Source: DATHGT01 sp035317605
Lineage (GTDB): Bacteria > Methylomirabilota > Methylomirabilia > Rokubacteriales > CSP1-6
Direction: 5' to 3'
NCBI GenBank assembly: GCA_035317605.1
Contig: DATHGT010000133.1
Location: 26,437 to 90,436 of the forward strand
DNA: 64,000 nucleotides
The notes under the pieces were generated by a model. The model saw nothing but the letters and a program-made list of their open reading frames with translations, was not told the DNA's origin and ran no database searches. Every line of letters starts with the position of its first letter. The stretch's first letter is position 1. Shown piece after piece: positions 18,480-26,772 of the stretch. The position numbers and the translations under genes are program-made.

Positions 18480-19225
18480 CACTTCGCGGGCTCGATACCG
18501 TGCGCGCGAAGCCAGAATTCCAGCATGGGCACCTGCCACTCGTAGTCGACGTCGAAGCCGCCCCATTGCTGGAGCGGGAAGATCTTCTGCCCCATCCACT
18601 TCTGGGGCAGCAACCCGTCGTGGAGGTGCTCCAGGCAGCGCGGCCTCACGATCGAGGTGCCCATGTCGGCGAACCAGACGTCGCCCTGGGAGTCGCGATC
18701 GCAGTTCAGGGTCGCGGGATCACCGAAGGTCTCGAAGGGGACGAACGGATGGAGCAGCCCGTCCCCGCCGATCTTGCGGGCGCGGAGCGGGCTCCACATG
18801 TTGTAGCGCGAGACGGTGACGGCCGAATCGTAGTCCGGATGCTCCCGGAGCACGTCGATCCCCTCTTCGAGAGTCTTGGCGGTGATGGTGGCCGCGTTGG
18901 CCATCAGCAGCACGATCAGCTCGACCTCGCCCCCGTCCCGTCGGACCTCGTCGCGAATCACCTCGTAGCCGTGGACGTAGGCGTCTTCGCCCAGCGCCTG
19001 GTTCGTGGCCAGGTGGGCGGGCCGGTCGATGATCCGGGCGCCGTACTCCGTCGCGATGGCCTTCAAGCGCGGGGAGTCGGTCGAGAGGTACACGCGGTCC
19101 ACGCGCTTGGCGTCGCGGGCCGCCATGAGCGGATACGCGACGAGGGGCCGGCCCAGGAGCGGAAGGACGTTCTTGCCTGGAAACCCCGAGGACCCTTCTC
19201 GTCCCAGCATCAGTGCACAGATCAC
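18479..19225 (-). CDS. NeuA/PseF-like cytidylyltransferase
   Basis: A 248-residue nucleotidyltransferase of the CMP-nonulosonate synthetase type. The N-terminal loop GREGSSGFPGKN matches the CTP-binding signature, followed by STDSP and YGARIIDRP, the order seen in NeuA and PseF proteins. It would activate an acidic sugar, or a phosphorylated small molecule, with CMP. The GTG at 19225 has AAGGAGG six bases upstream. A second, SpsF-type cytidylyltransferase is fused to a reductase at 29604-31247, so either this is the true PseF or it serves another substrate. Confidence 0.75.
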   Translation of the reverse strand: MICALMLGREGSSGFPGKNVLPLLGRPLVAYPLMAARDAKRVDRVYLSTDSPRLKAIATEYGARIIDRPAHLATNQALGEDAYVHGYEVIRDEVRRDGGEVELIVLLMANAATITAKTLEEGIDVLREHPDYDSAVTVSRYNMWSPLRARKIGGDGLLHPFVPFETFGDPATLNCDRDSQGDVWFADMGTSIVRPRCLEHLHDGLLPQKWMGQKIFPLQQWGGFDVDYEWQVPMLEFWLRAHGIEPAK

Positions 19226-19331
19226 GGTCGACCTCCTTCGTCGTCTCTCCGTTCACGGTCGAGCGCCCGTCCGGCGTCACTGTATGCGACCCGGAAGTTT
19301 TCGTCTAGCAACGGTCCCGAGTTCCGCCCGT

Positions 19332-20141
19332 TCACCGGATCGGCTCCAGCTCGTAGTACTGAAGCTTCGGAAAGTAGTTCGGGTACATGAGCGTGCCCAG
19401 CCACCACTGGGTGAGCGGGTTGACCGGCTCCGGGAACACCTGGACCCGACTCTGGTACACGATCTTCACCCGCGCGTAGCTCAGGACCTTGGAAAAGTCC
19501 GCCTCCGAGAACTCGAAGATATGGCTCTCGACGTTGGGCCACCCGTGCGGCCGGTGCGTGATTCGCGTCCGCAGCATCCACGGGATGGTCAGGAAGATCC
19601 GCCGCGCGGCGACCCGGATCAGCTCGTCGAGCGCGGCCAAGGGGCTGCGGACGTGCTCGAGGGTCTCGCAGCTGACGACGTAGTCGAACGCCTGGTCGGC
19701 GAACGGCAGACGCTCGAGGTCGGCCAGGCACGCCTGGGAACCATCGCTCCTGATCTTGCGGGCGCAGGCCAGCAGGATGTTGACCCCCACCCCTCGCTTG
19801 ACGCCCAGCCGGGACAGGAAGAATCCATCCGAGGCGGCGGCGTCGAGCACGCGCGCGTCGCCCACCGTGCCCACGCGCCGGCGCAGCATTCCGGTGAGCT
19901 CGTACAACTGGGACGCCAGGTGCAACTGCTTGAACTCTCCGTGAAGCTCCTCGTGTCCCCAGTGCCCTTCGACGATCCGCTGGCCCTCGCGGCTCCACCA
20001 CTCCCGGAAGTCGACGTCCCGCGCCAGCTTCCGGCGGTACGCGCGCGTCGCCAGCCCGTGCCACAGCCGCTCCGGCTGGAGGCCCGCGCGCGCCGCGACG
20101 CTCCGAAGTCTGTGGCGAAGCGCGGAGGCGACCGGCGTCAT
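19332..20141 (-). CDS. SAM-dependent methyltransferase
   Basis: A 269-residue protein with a methyltransferase core: VLDAAASDGFFLSRLG as motif I, a VSCETLEHV segment typical of the UbiE/Methyltransf_11 type, and ARRIFLTIPW in the late strand. The N-terminal 80 residues are basic and helical. The ATG at 20141 overlaps the stop of another methyltransferase (ATGA). After it comes a 106-bp gap, the largest in the operon, where an internal promoter could sit, though I see no good match. Confidence 0.75.
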   Translation of the reverse strand: MTPVASALRHRLRSVAARAGLQPERLWHGLATRAYRRKLARDVDFREWWSREGQRIVEGHWGHEELHGEFKQLHLASQLYELTGMLRRRVGTVGDARVLDAAASDGFFLSRLGVKRGVGVNILLACARKIRSDGSQACLADLERLPFADQAFDYVVSCETLEHVRSPLAALDELIRVAARRIFLTIPWMLRTRITHRPHGWPNVESHIFEFSEADFSKVLSYARVKIVYQSRVQVFPEPVNPLTQWWLGTLMYPNYFPKLQYYELEPIR

Positions 20142-20989
20142 GCCCGATCTCCGCGCGGACGGTCGAGTTTCGGCCGAGGAACCGCGAGCAGTCGGGCCGT
20201 GTAGCCATGGTACTCGCCGAGGGACTGCGGAAACGCCTCCCCGGTGATGGCGACGGAGGCCACCTCGGTGCAGCCGAGCCCCTCGAACACCCGCCGGTAG
20301 TCGCGGGCGAACACGTACCCGCAATTCGCGGCCTCGAGCTCGACGACACACACGTACTTCCGCGCCACCCGCACCATGTGCCGGAAGATGGCGCGGCTGT
20401 TCGGGTGCACGTGGATGAGGACGGCCATCGTGAAGATCACGTCCGCGCTCCCACTCTCCAGTCCGGGAAGGACGTCCTCGACGGAGCCCACGGTGATCGT
20501 GCTGACCGCGGACACCTCGGGAAAGATCGACGGCATGTAGGCGACGGCATGGGCGTTGATCTCCACGCCGTTCAGCCGCTCGTAACCGAGCGTGAGCAGG
20601 CCGTTCAGGTTCGCTCCGCAGTTGCACCCGAGCTCGAGAATGCGATCGTGACGCGTGACGTGAGGACCCCAGAACTCGTGCAGGAACCGCACGATGTCCT
20701 GCGACTTGGCCCCGTAGGAGGCCGGGTGATTGCTGTCGGTGGTGGCGTACTCGGCGCCGTTGGTGCGGGTGCGCCAGTAGGCTTGGCACTCCGACCGGGT
20801 CATGACCCATGGCGCCGTCACGCCACGCTCCGTGATCCACTGGTTGACGCGATTCAGGCGCCGCGCGGGCAGCGACTCCCCGTGCGCGCCCACGCGATCC
20901 TGGTAGAAGAGCCATCGTCCCAGGTGCTGTCCGAAGAACTTCTTCTGCACCTTCCACAGCCCGATTCCCGCGTCACGTGCGGTCAACAT
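20138..20989 (-). CDS. Class I SAM-dependent methyltransferase
   Basis: A 283-residue methyltransferase. Motif I is ILELGCNCGANLNGL, followed by NGVEINAHAV and a DVIFTMAVLIHVHP segment of the methionine-rich type common in glycan and nonulosonate loci. I chose the ATG at 20989 because AAAGAGG lies five bases before it; a GTG two codons upstream overlaps the Wzx stop and is the alternative. Acceptor unknown. Confidence 0.78.
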   Translation of the reverse strand: MLTARDAGIGLWKVQKKFFGQHLGRWLFYQDRVGAHGESLPARRLNRVNQWITERGVTAPWVMTRSECQAYWRTRTNGAEYATTDSNHPASYGAKSQDIVRFLHEFWGPHVTRHDRILELGCNCGANLNGLLTLGYERLNGVEINAHAVAYMPSIFPEVSAVSTITVGSVEDVLPGLESGSADVIFTMAVLIHVHPNSRAIFRHMVRVARKYVCVVELEAANCGYVFARDYRRVFEGLGCTEVASVAITGEAFPQSLGEYHGYTARLLAVPRPKLDRPRGDRA

Positions 20990-20991
20990 CG

Positions 20992-22551
20992 TCACCTCTT
21001 TCCCAGCCGCCCCTGCCCATGACCCAAGCCGAGGAAGCTCAGCCCGGCGAGGGCAGGCCACAGCACCACGAGTATTCCCAGTAACGCGAAGTACAGGACC
21101 GACGCCAGAGCAAGGCCGCCGATCGTCCCCCATTCCAGCTGGACCCGCAACCAGTCGCTCGGGCCGGCGAGGATCGTCACGGCGCAGGTCCCGACCACGA
21201 CGAACGCGGCGAGCCGGTCCCGGAGCCCGCGGAGATAGCTCTGGCCCAGGAACCGACTGTTCACCCACTCGTAGATTTGCCGGCTCACGAATCCCCAGCC
21301 GACGAGCTGGACGGCCACGCCGATGGCGCCCAGCCCCAGACCCGGCACCCGCGCCGTCGAAGGAGCGACGGTGAAATAGGTGATGAGCAGGTCGGGAATG
21401 GCCAGCCCCAGGCGCAGGTTCCGAAGCTGCACGGTGCGCTCGGTGGCCTTCAGGGCGGCGTCGTTGAGCTGTCCCATCGTCTGGACGACCGGGTAGAAGG
21501 CCATCACCATCAGGACCGGCACCGCCGCGAGATATTCGGGTCCGGCCAACCACTCGACGAGCGATCGGCTGGCGAGGCTCAGCCAGCAGCTCAGCGCCAA
21601 GGCGACGAAGAACAACGACTGGCTGAACCGCGCGTACACCCGGGCCGCCTGGACCCGGTCGCTCCCGGCCATGGCCTTGGAGATTTCCCTCCAGAAGATC
21701 GGCACGGCCGCGCCGGCGAACGTCAAGGCGAGCAAGGACCACCGAGAGGCGAGGGCGAAGTAGGCCTGCTCGGACGACCCATACGCCCGCTGCAGGATGT
21801 ACGCGCTGAACCAGGATCCGGCGCAGCCGTAGAGGTTGACCACGATCATGGGGCGCGCGTAGCGCCACCAGCGCGTCAGGTACCACCGGGAATGCTCGAA
21901 CAGACGCCCGATCCAGCACTCGTCTCGCCTGATCGTGAGCAGCCACCAGGCCAGAACCGCGCACAACACCAGCGACGACCCCACGTTGACCCGGACGTAG
22001 CTGTCGAAATCCAGCTCTCCCAGCGAATGCAGCAGCAGCAGGGCGGCGACGTTCAGCCCCGCCACCGCGGCCCCGATGGCCTGGGTGCGGACGGTCAACG
22101 CCTTGCTGTCGCCCAGGCTCTGCAAGGCGATGCCCACGAAGACGAGCCAGTCGAGGATGGTCAGCCACACGATTCGATCCGGCGGTTGGGCCAGCCAGAG
22201 CCAGCCCGCGGCCCCGGTGGTCACGCCGACGCCGACCAGGATCAGCGTCAGTGCGAGCTGGCTGGCCAGACAGGCCACGTAGAGCCTCGTCAACGAACCG
22301 CTGCGGCGCTCCTGGGACGAAAAGGTGAAGAACGCGTCGTACGCGCTCAGGTCGACGACGCCGCGCACCGAGGCGGCCGTGGTCATGAGGAAGGCGTAGC
22401 TTCCGTAGGCCACCGGCCCCAGCGCCCGCGGAACGACGGTGAGCGTGATCGCCGACGCCCCCAGCTGGACGAACCTGGCCAGCAGCGTGGCCAGGTATCG
22501 ATACCGGATGCTGTCGGCGAAGCTCACCGTCGGCACGACGTCCTCGGTCAT
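20992..22551 (-). CDS. wzx: Wzx-type polysaccharide flippase
   Basis: A 519-residue polytopic membrane protein with about 12-14 predicted membrane segments spread over its length, of the polysaccharide-transporter/MATE-like superfamily. It would flip the undecaprenyl-linked repeat unit from the cytoplasmic to the periplasmic face for Wzy. The ATG at 22551 overlaps the PhyH gene stop as ATGA, which overrides the longer open frame. Family conservation is low, so the call rests on topology, length and the presence of Wzy and Wzz. Confidence 0.78.
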   Translation of the reverse strand: MTEDVVPTVSFADSIRYRYLATLLARFVQLGASAITLTVVPRALGPVAYGSYAFLMTTAASVRGVVDLSAYDAFFTFSSQERRSGSLTRLYVACLASQLALTLILVGVGVTTGAAGWLWLAQPPDRIVWLTILDWLVFVGIALQSLGDSKALTVRTQAIGAAVAGLNVAALLLLHSLGELDFDSYVRVNVGSSLVLCAVLAWWLLTIRRDECWIGRLFEHSRWYLTRWWRYARPMIVVNLYGCAGSWFSAYILQRAYGSSEQAYFALASRWSLLALTFAGAAVPIFWREISKAMAGSDRVQAARVYARFSQSLFFVALALSCWLSLASRSLVEWLAGPEYLAAVPVLMVMAFYPVVQTMGQLNDAALKATERTVQLRNLRLGLAIPDLLITYFTVAPSTARVPGLGLGAIGVAVQLVGWGFVSRQIYEWVNSRFLGQSYLRGLRDRLAAFVVVGTCAVTILAGPSDWLRVQLEWGTIGGLALASVLYFALLGILVVLWPALAGLSFLGLGHGQGRLGKR

Positions 22552-23387
22552 ACCAGCGTCACGCCCCGTTTCGTGGCCTCGGCCCGAAAATCCTCCGGAT
22601 AGGCGAAGTCGCCGAGGAACGCGTACACGCCGCGGATGTAGTCGTGGTACGCGCGGACGTGCGCGTTGTTCCGGCCGCACATCACGAACAGGGCGACCTT
22701 CTCCCGATCGGGAGGGACCACGGGCTGGCGGGGCTGGGTCGGCCGGTGCGTCGCCCGCTGGTGAAAGATCACGAGGTCACCGGCCTTGTTGGGAATGGAG
22801 ACCCCGGCTCGGACGTGCCGGTCCCGCCACGCATCATCCTCCCGGCCGAGACGGCGGAGCACCGGCAACGCCGCCCGGTAGTAGAGCCGCTCGGCCACCT
22901 TCCCCACGGGCCCGTGGGCGATGAAGGGGTCGCGGCCCCGGTGCGAGCCCGGATCGACGTCGAGGCCGCCCCCGTACTCCGGGCCGTTGTCCTGGAGGTA
23001 ATAGGCGACCTGGACCATCAGGAAATCCGGCGCGAGGCTGAAGGCGTGCCCCCTGCCCTCGTGTCGAGAACTGTCCTTGTGCCAGGAGCCCTCGAAGTGA
23101 TTCAGCATCGCGGAGCACTCGCGCACCACGGCGAAGTCGGGGCCGAGAAGCGTTCTCAGGACACCGAGGGTGCGATCGTGGAACAGCAGCCACCGCAGGT
23201 CGGCGTGCTGGGAGTACACGTCGAACAGCATGGTCCCGGTATCGCCCGTCCGCCGGCGCTCCGGGGGCAGCTCGAACTTCGCCCTCAGGAGCGCGCGGGC
23301 CCGCGTCACCTCCTCGTCCGTCAGCACGTTCGGCACCAGCAGATAGCCATCGCGATCGAACGAGTCGACCTGCTCACGCGTCAGCAT
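22548..23387 (-). CDS. Phytanoyl-CoA dioxygenase (PhyH) family protein
   Basis: A 279-residue Fe(II)/2-oxoglutarate-dependent dioxygenase. The iron-binding HxD is seen as His103-Lys-Asp105 in WHKDSS; the distal histidine is His209 or His214 in FHQRATHR, and Arg215 is a candidate 2-oxoglutarate ligand. PhyH proteins in glycan loci are candidates for hydroxylating or demethylating a sugar or its substituent; the actual substrate is unknown. I prefer the ATG at 23387 over a GTG two codons upstream because a purine-rich AAAGAGAG precedes it. It overlaps the upstream gene by 14 bases. Confidence 0.8.
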   Translation of the reverse strand: MLTREQVDSFDRDGYLLVPNVLTDEEVTRARALLRAKFELPPERRRTGDTGTMLFDVYSQHADLRWLLFHDRTLGVLRTLLGPDFAVVRECSAMLNHFEGSWHKDSSRHEGRGHAFSLAPDFLMVQVAYYLQDNGPEYGGGLDVDPGSHRGRDPFIAHGPVGKVAERLYYRAALPVLRRLGREDDAWRDRHVRAGVSIPNKAGDLVIFHQRATHRPTQPRQPVVPPDREKVALFVMCGRNNAHVRAYHDYIRGVYAFLGDFAYPEDFRAEATKRGVTLV

Positions 23388-25302
23388 CGGCACTCTCTTT
23401 TCGCGCGCGTCTCACGTCGCGCATCGTGACCTGTGGCCGCCCCGCCTCCGCGCGAGCTCGCTGCAGCACCGCGTCGACGGCGCGGACGGCACACCGGCCG
23501 TCTCCGACGTGCACGCCGTAGAGCCGGGCGAATGACTCGTCGGGAGGAGGCACGCGGGCCAGATTCCCCTCCCGCAGGACGCGCCGACAGGCGTCCACGA
23601 ACGCGCCCCGCTCCTCGACCAGGACCAGCCGGCGCTGGAGCGTCTCCCTCGCCTCGGCCCGCAGCCTGATCGACTCGCGATCGGCCAGGAGCACGATGGG
23701 CCGATCGGTGACGACGGCCTCCAGGAGGGCCGTGGAAGGGAACGTCAGGACGATCAGGTCGGCGCCGGCCAGGAGGCGCGTCAGCGTCCTCCGGGCCTCG
23801 ACGCGGCAGTTGGACCCCTGGCGTCCGGCCAGCCGCGCCGCCGGCGTATCCGACTGGCCCGGAAACGTCTTGAGCACGAACTCGTAGCGCGGGAATTCTC
23901 GCGCCAGTCCCACCACGGATGCCTGAACCTCCGCCTCCGTGACGTCGGGCATGTTGCCACGGTCGAAATACCGGTTGTTGAAGGCGATCATGTTGGGCAC
24001 GATCAGAACACGTGGCCGTGAGCGTGGCCTCCGTGACCGGTGCAATCGTCCCTTGAGCTCATCCAGGCGACTGGAGCCCACGGAGATCGATTCGGCGCGG
24101 GCCCCGCCGTATCGCGCCCGCCGGCTCTCGAAATACTTCGACACTCCGTCGCCGTACGTGAGCTCGTAGTCCGCGTGCCAGAGATCACTGCAGTCCCAGG
24201 GAACGCACTCGCAGACCCCGACGAACCCTCCGTGCTGGTAGATGAACGTCGGGACGCCCGCCGATCGGAGCGCGGCGAACGCGCCCCGCTCCACGTGATC
24301 GCCGAGCGCGGCGACGACGGCGGCCGCCGGGCGTTCTCGCGTGAAGTACGTCCGTGCCGCCAGGAACGCCGCCCACTGCTCCGGGATCAGTCGGTGCCAC
24401 CAGAAACCCAGGCGCTGCTCGACGATGTCCCAGACATCGATGCCCCCGAAGAGGAAGGGGCGCCGGAACCGCGCCTCCTTCGTGATGCCGCTCCACGCAT
24501 CGGCCAGCCAGCCGGACGCGCGCTCGCACTCGTCCCTCGCCACCCCGCGCCGCACGTGCCCGGTCACCTGCTCCCACGGGACGAAGCGTGCCCGCCCGCG
24601 CGCCGCTCTCCACATGCGACGCACGTCGTAGTGACAGCCCGCGACGACCGCGCCGGCCGGCGATCCCAGCCAGGGCGAACGTCCCTGCCAGCGGGCCACT
24701 CCAACGACGCCCGCGGCGCGCAGACGATCGACGGCGCGGCGTCCGGCTTTCCGCCATGAATCCGGGGCGGGAGGGGCGTCGACGCTCGCTCCGACCACCT
24801 CCGTGTCGATCCTGAGCTCGTGGGCCACTTTCCTCAGCAACGTGGAATAGAGGCCCTCTCGAAACAGGAGATCAGTGCCGAACCGATCGTGGGGCGACTC
24901 GCCCCCGAGATGAACGACTCGCTCCGGCTTCCAGGCCTCCAGCGCCCAGCGGAGGGCATGAAGCCTGACACCCAGCGAATCGACCATGACCTTCAACCAG
25001 TACAGGTACAAACGCGCCGGCTCGAATCCCCCACGGCTGAATTCCGGGATGCGCTCGCCCAGCGCGCGATCCAGCCACTCCGCCCACCGCTGCTGCTCGT
25101 CCAGGATCCCCTCGGCGAGGTCTCCGAGGTCTCGCTCGCGATACCCGTCTTCCAGCTTCAGATACGGGTGGTTTCCCTGCGACAGCGCCCACGCCGCGTC
25201 GGGCTCCAGCGCCACGAGGGCATCGACGTCGCCGCGCCGTTGCCGCTCGAGCGCGGCCGCGGCCTGCGTCGCCGTCTCCACGAACGCGAGCGAGCGGATC
25301 AT
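23374..25302 (-). CDS. Large GT-B-like surface-carbohydrate biosynthesis protein (642 aa)
   Basis: A 642-residue protein that I cannot place in a named family. The C-terminal third has a GT-B-like donor site: PRVLIVPNMIAFN strand, FVLKTFPGQSD, then LLAGADLIVLTFPSTALLEAVVTDRP. An FIYQHGGF segment in the middle resembles the acceptor or linker region of capsule glycosyltransferases that carry QHG. The architecture resembles the 661-residue protein at 10988-12973. It sits between the amidotransferase triad and PhyH, so it may transfer the modified nonulosonic acid. The ATG at 25302 follows GAGGACGG. Confidence 0.5.
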   Translation of the reverse strand: MIRSLAFVETATQAAAALERQRRGDVDALVALEPDAAWALSQGNHPYLKLEDGYRERDLGDLAEGILDEQQRWAEWLDRALGERIPEFSRGGFEPARLYLYWLKVMVDSLGVRLHALRWALEAWKPERVVHLGGESPHDRFGTDLLFREGLYSTLLRKVAHELRIDTEVVGASVDAPPAPDSWRKAGRRAVDRLRAAGVVGVARWQGRSPWLGSPAGAVVAGCHYDVRRMWRAARGRARFVPWEQVTGHVRRGVARDECERASGWLADAWSGITKEARFRRPFLFGGIDVWDIVEQRLGFWWHRLIPEQWAAFLAARTYFTRERPAAAVVAALGDHVERGAFAALRSAGVPTFIYQHGGFVGVCECVPWDCSDLWHADYELTYGDGVSKYFESRRARYGGARAESISVGSSRLDELKGRLHRSRRPRSRPRVLIVPNMIAFNNRYFDRGNMPDVTEAEVQASVVGLAREFPRYEFVLKTFPGQSDTPAARLAGRQGSNCRVEARRTLTRLLAGADLIVLTFPSTALLEAVVTDRPIVLLADRESIRLRAEARETLQRRLVLVEERGAFVDACRRVLREGNLARVPPPDESFARLYGVHVGDGRCAVRAVDAVLQRARAEAGRPQVTMRDVRRARKESADADA

Positions 25303-25359
25303 CCGTCCTCACCCCTCATGTCGATGTGGACGACCGTGTTGGTGCGTCGCCGGCGACCG

Positions 25360-26118
25360 TCAGAACGAATCACCCACGATGCTCCGGACCGGAATGCCCG
25401 CCTCGTGCAGCGCGGCCTTGGCGCCCGCCGGCGTCTGCTCCGTGAAGTGGAACATGGCGCTCGCCGCCACCGCGGAGGCCCCGCCCTGTTTCACCACCTC
25501 GACCATGTGCTGGTAGTTCCCCGCGCCTCCCGACGCAATCACCGGGAGCGACACCGCCTTGCTGACCTGCCGCGTGCACTCGATGTCGTACCCGAGGAAC
25601 GTGCCGTCGCGGTCGATGCTGGTCAGCAGGACTTCGCCCGCGCCGAGCCGCTCGGCCTGGACCGCGAAGTCGACGGGGTCGAGCCCGGTGGGCCGGCTGC
25701 CCGAATGGGTGAAGACTTCGCAGCGCCCGTCCGGGTGTCGCGTGAAGTCGATGGACACCACGACGCACTGCGACCCGAAGCGATCGGCAATCCGGCTGAT
25801 GAGGGGGGGATCGCTCACCGCCCCCGAGTTGATGGAGACCTTGTCGGCGCCGACGCGCAGCATTCGACCGGCCTGCTCCAGCGTCGTGATGCCTCCCCCG
25901 ACCGTCATCGGCATGAAACAATCGTCGGCCAGGTCGTCGACGAGGTCGTAGTCGGGCGCGCGGCCGTTGATCGAGGCCGCGATGTCGAAGAAGACCAACT
26001 CGTCGACTTCCCGCAGGTTGTAGACCTTGATCTGTTGCATGGCGCTTCCCGTCCGGCGCCAGCTGTGAAACCGTTCGCCCTTCACCAGGCCGAATTCCTT
26101 GTGGAGCAGGGTCGGCAT
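25360..26118 (-). CDS. hisF2: HisF-like subunit lacking the first catalytic aspartate (amidotransferase partner)
   Basis: A 252-residue TIM-barrel protein of the HisF family. In true imidazole-glycerol-phosphate synthase the catalytic pair is Asp11 (in CLDVKDG) and Asp130. Here the first motif reads PTLLHKEFGLVKG, so a Leu stands where Asp11 should be, while the second aspartate is kept (Asp124 in VSIDFT). Pseudomonas HisF2, which works with WbpG to make acetamidino sugars, has a similarly altered first motif as I recall it. With HisH next door, this protein probably channels ammonia to the PseA/WbpG-like enzyme. The start is the ATG at 26118. Confidence 0.82.
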   Translation of the reverse strand: MPTLLHKEFGLVKGERFHSWRRTGSAMQQIKVYNLREVDELVFFDIAASINGRAPDYDLVDDLADDCFMPMTVGGGITTLEQAGRMLRVGADKVSINSGAVSDPPLISRIADRFGSQCVVVSIDFTRHPDGRCEVFTHSGSRPTGLDPVDFAVQAERLGAGEVLLTSIDRDGTFLGYDIECTRQVSKAVSLPVIASGGAGNYQHMVEVVKQGGASAVAASAMFHFTEQTPAGAKAALHEAGIPVRSIVGDSF

Positions 26119-26147
26119 CACGCGGACCTTGAGCAGGGTCGCCTCCC

Positions 26148-26762
26148 TCAGAGCTTCAGGAAATTCTTCAGCACGCGAAACCCGAGCCGCTGACTCTTCT
26201 CCGGATGGAACTGGGTCCCGAAGACACGCCCGTGACCGATGACGGAAATGAAGCCGCCCGCGTAGGGCGTGATGGCCCTGACGTAGGCCGGCGCGCAGAC
26301 CACGTGGAAGCTGTGCACGAAATAGAAGTCGCTCCCCGGCTCGATGCCCTCCAGCACGGGGCACTCGTCCTGGAGCCGGAGCTCGTTCCAGCCCATGTGG
26401 GGGATGCGCTCCAGCCCGTTCATCGACTGCAGGCGACGCACCTCGCCCGGGATGAGATCCAGGCCCGGGGTCTCCGCGCCTTCGAAGCCCTTGCTCACCA
26501 GGAGCTGCATGCCGAGACAGATGCCCAGGAGCGGAATCCCCGCGGACTCGACCTGCTCGCGGATCGCGACATCGAACCCGGCCCGGCGCAGGTTGGCCAT
26601 GGCCTCGGGAAAGGCGCCGACCCCCGGCAGAATCATGTGGGTGGCGTCCCGAAGATCTCGTGGATCGTCAGTCACCCGGGGATGACCGCCGCACTCCTCC
26701 ACCGCCCTCGCCACGGAGTCGAGATTGCACAGCCCGTAGTCGATGATCGTGACCACGCTCAT
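26148..26762 (-). CDS. hisH2: HisH-like glutaminase subunit (amidotransferase partner)
   Basis: A 204-residue class I glutamine amidotransferase. The nucleophile is Cys82 in GICLGMQLL and the catalytic histidine lies in GTQFHPEKS. It would hydrolyse glutamine and pass ammonia through the HisF-like barrel. It lies 10 bp after the PseA/WbpG-like gene and 29 bp before the HisF-like gene. The ATG at 26762 starts the conserved VVTIIDYG strand, so the longer open frame was rejected. It belongs to the glycan pathway, not histidine synthesis. Confidence 0.85.
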   Translation of the reverse strand: MSVVTIIDYGLCNLDSVARAVEECGGHPRVTDDPRDLRDATHMILPGVGAFPEAMANLRRAGFDVAIREQVESAGIPLLGICLGMQLLVSKGFEGAETPGLDLIPGEVRRLQSMNGLERIPHMGWNELRLQDECPVLEGIEPGSDFYFVHSFHVVCAPAYVRAITPYAGGFISVIGHGRVFGTQFHPEKSQRLGFRVLKNFLKL

Positions 26763-26772
26763 GGGCGAAAAC

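Noticed and set aside
19226..19331. An internal promoter in the largest operon gap
   Set aside because: A TTGCTA and a CATACA-like pair exist on the minus strand, but the spacing and matches are poor.
25360..26762. hisH and hisF as part of a histidine operon
   Set aside because: No other his genes are present, the HisF-like protein lacks the first catalytic aspartate, and both genes flank a PseA/WbpG-type amidotransferase.
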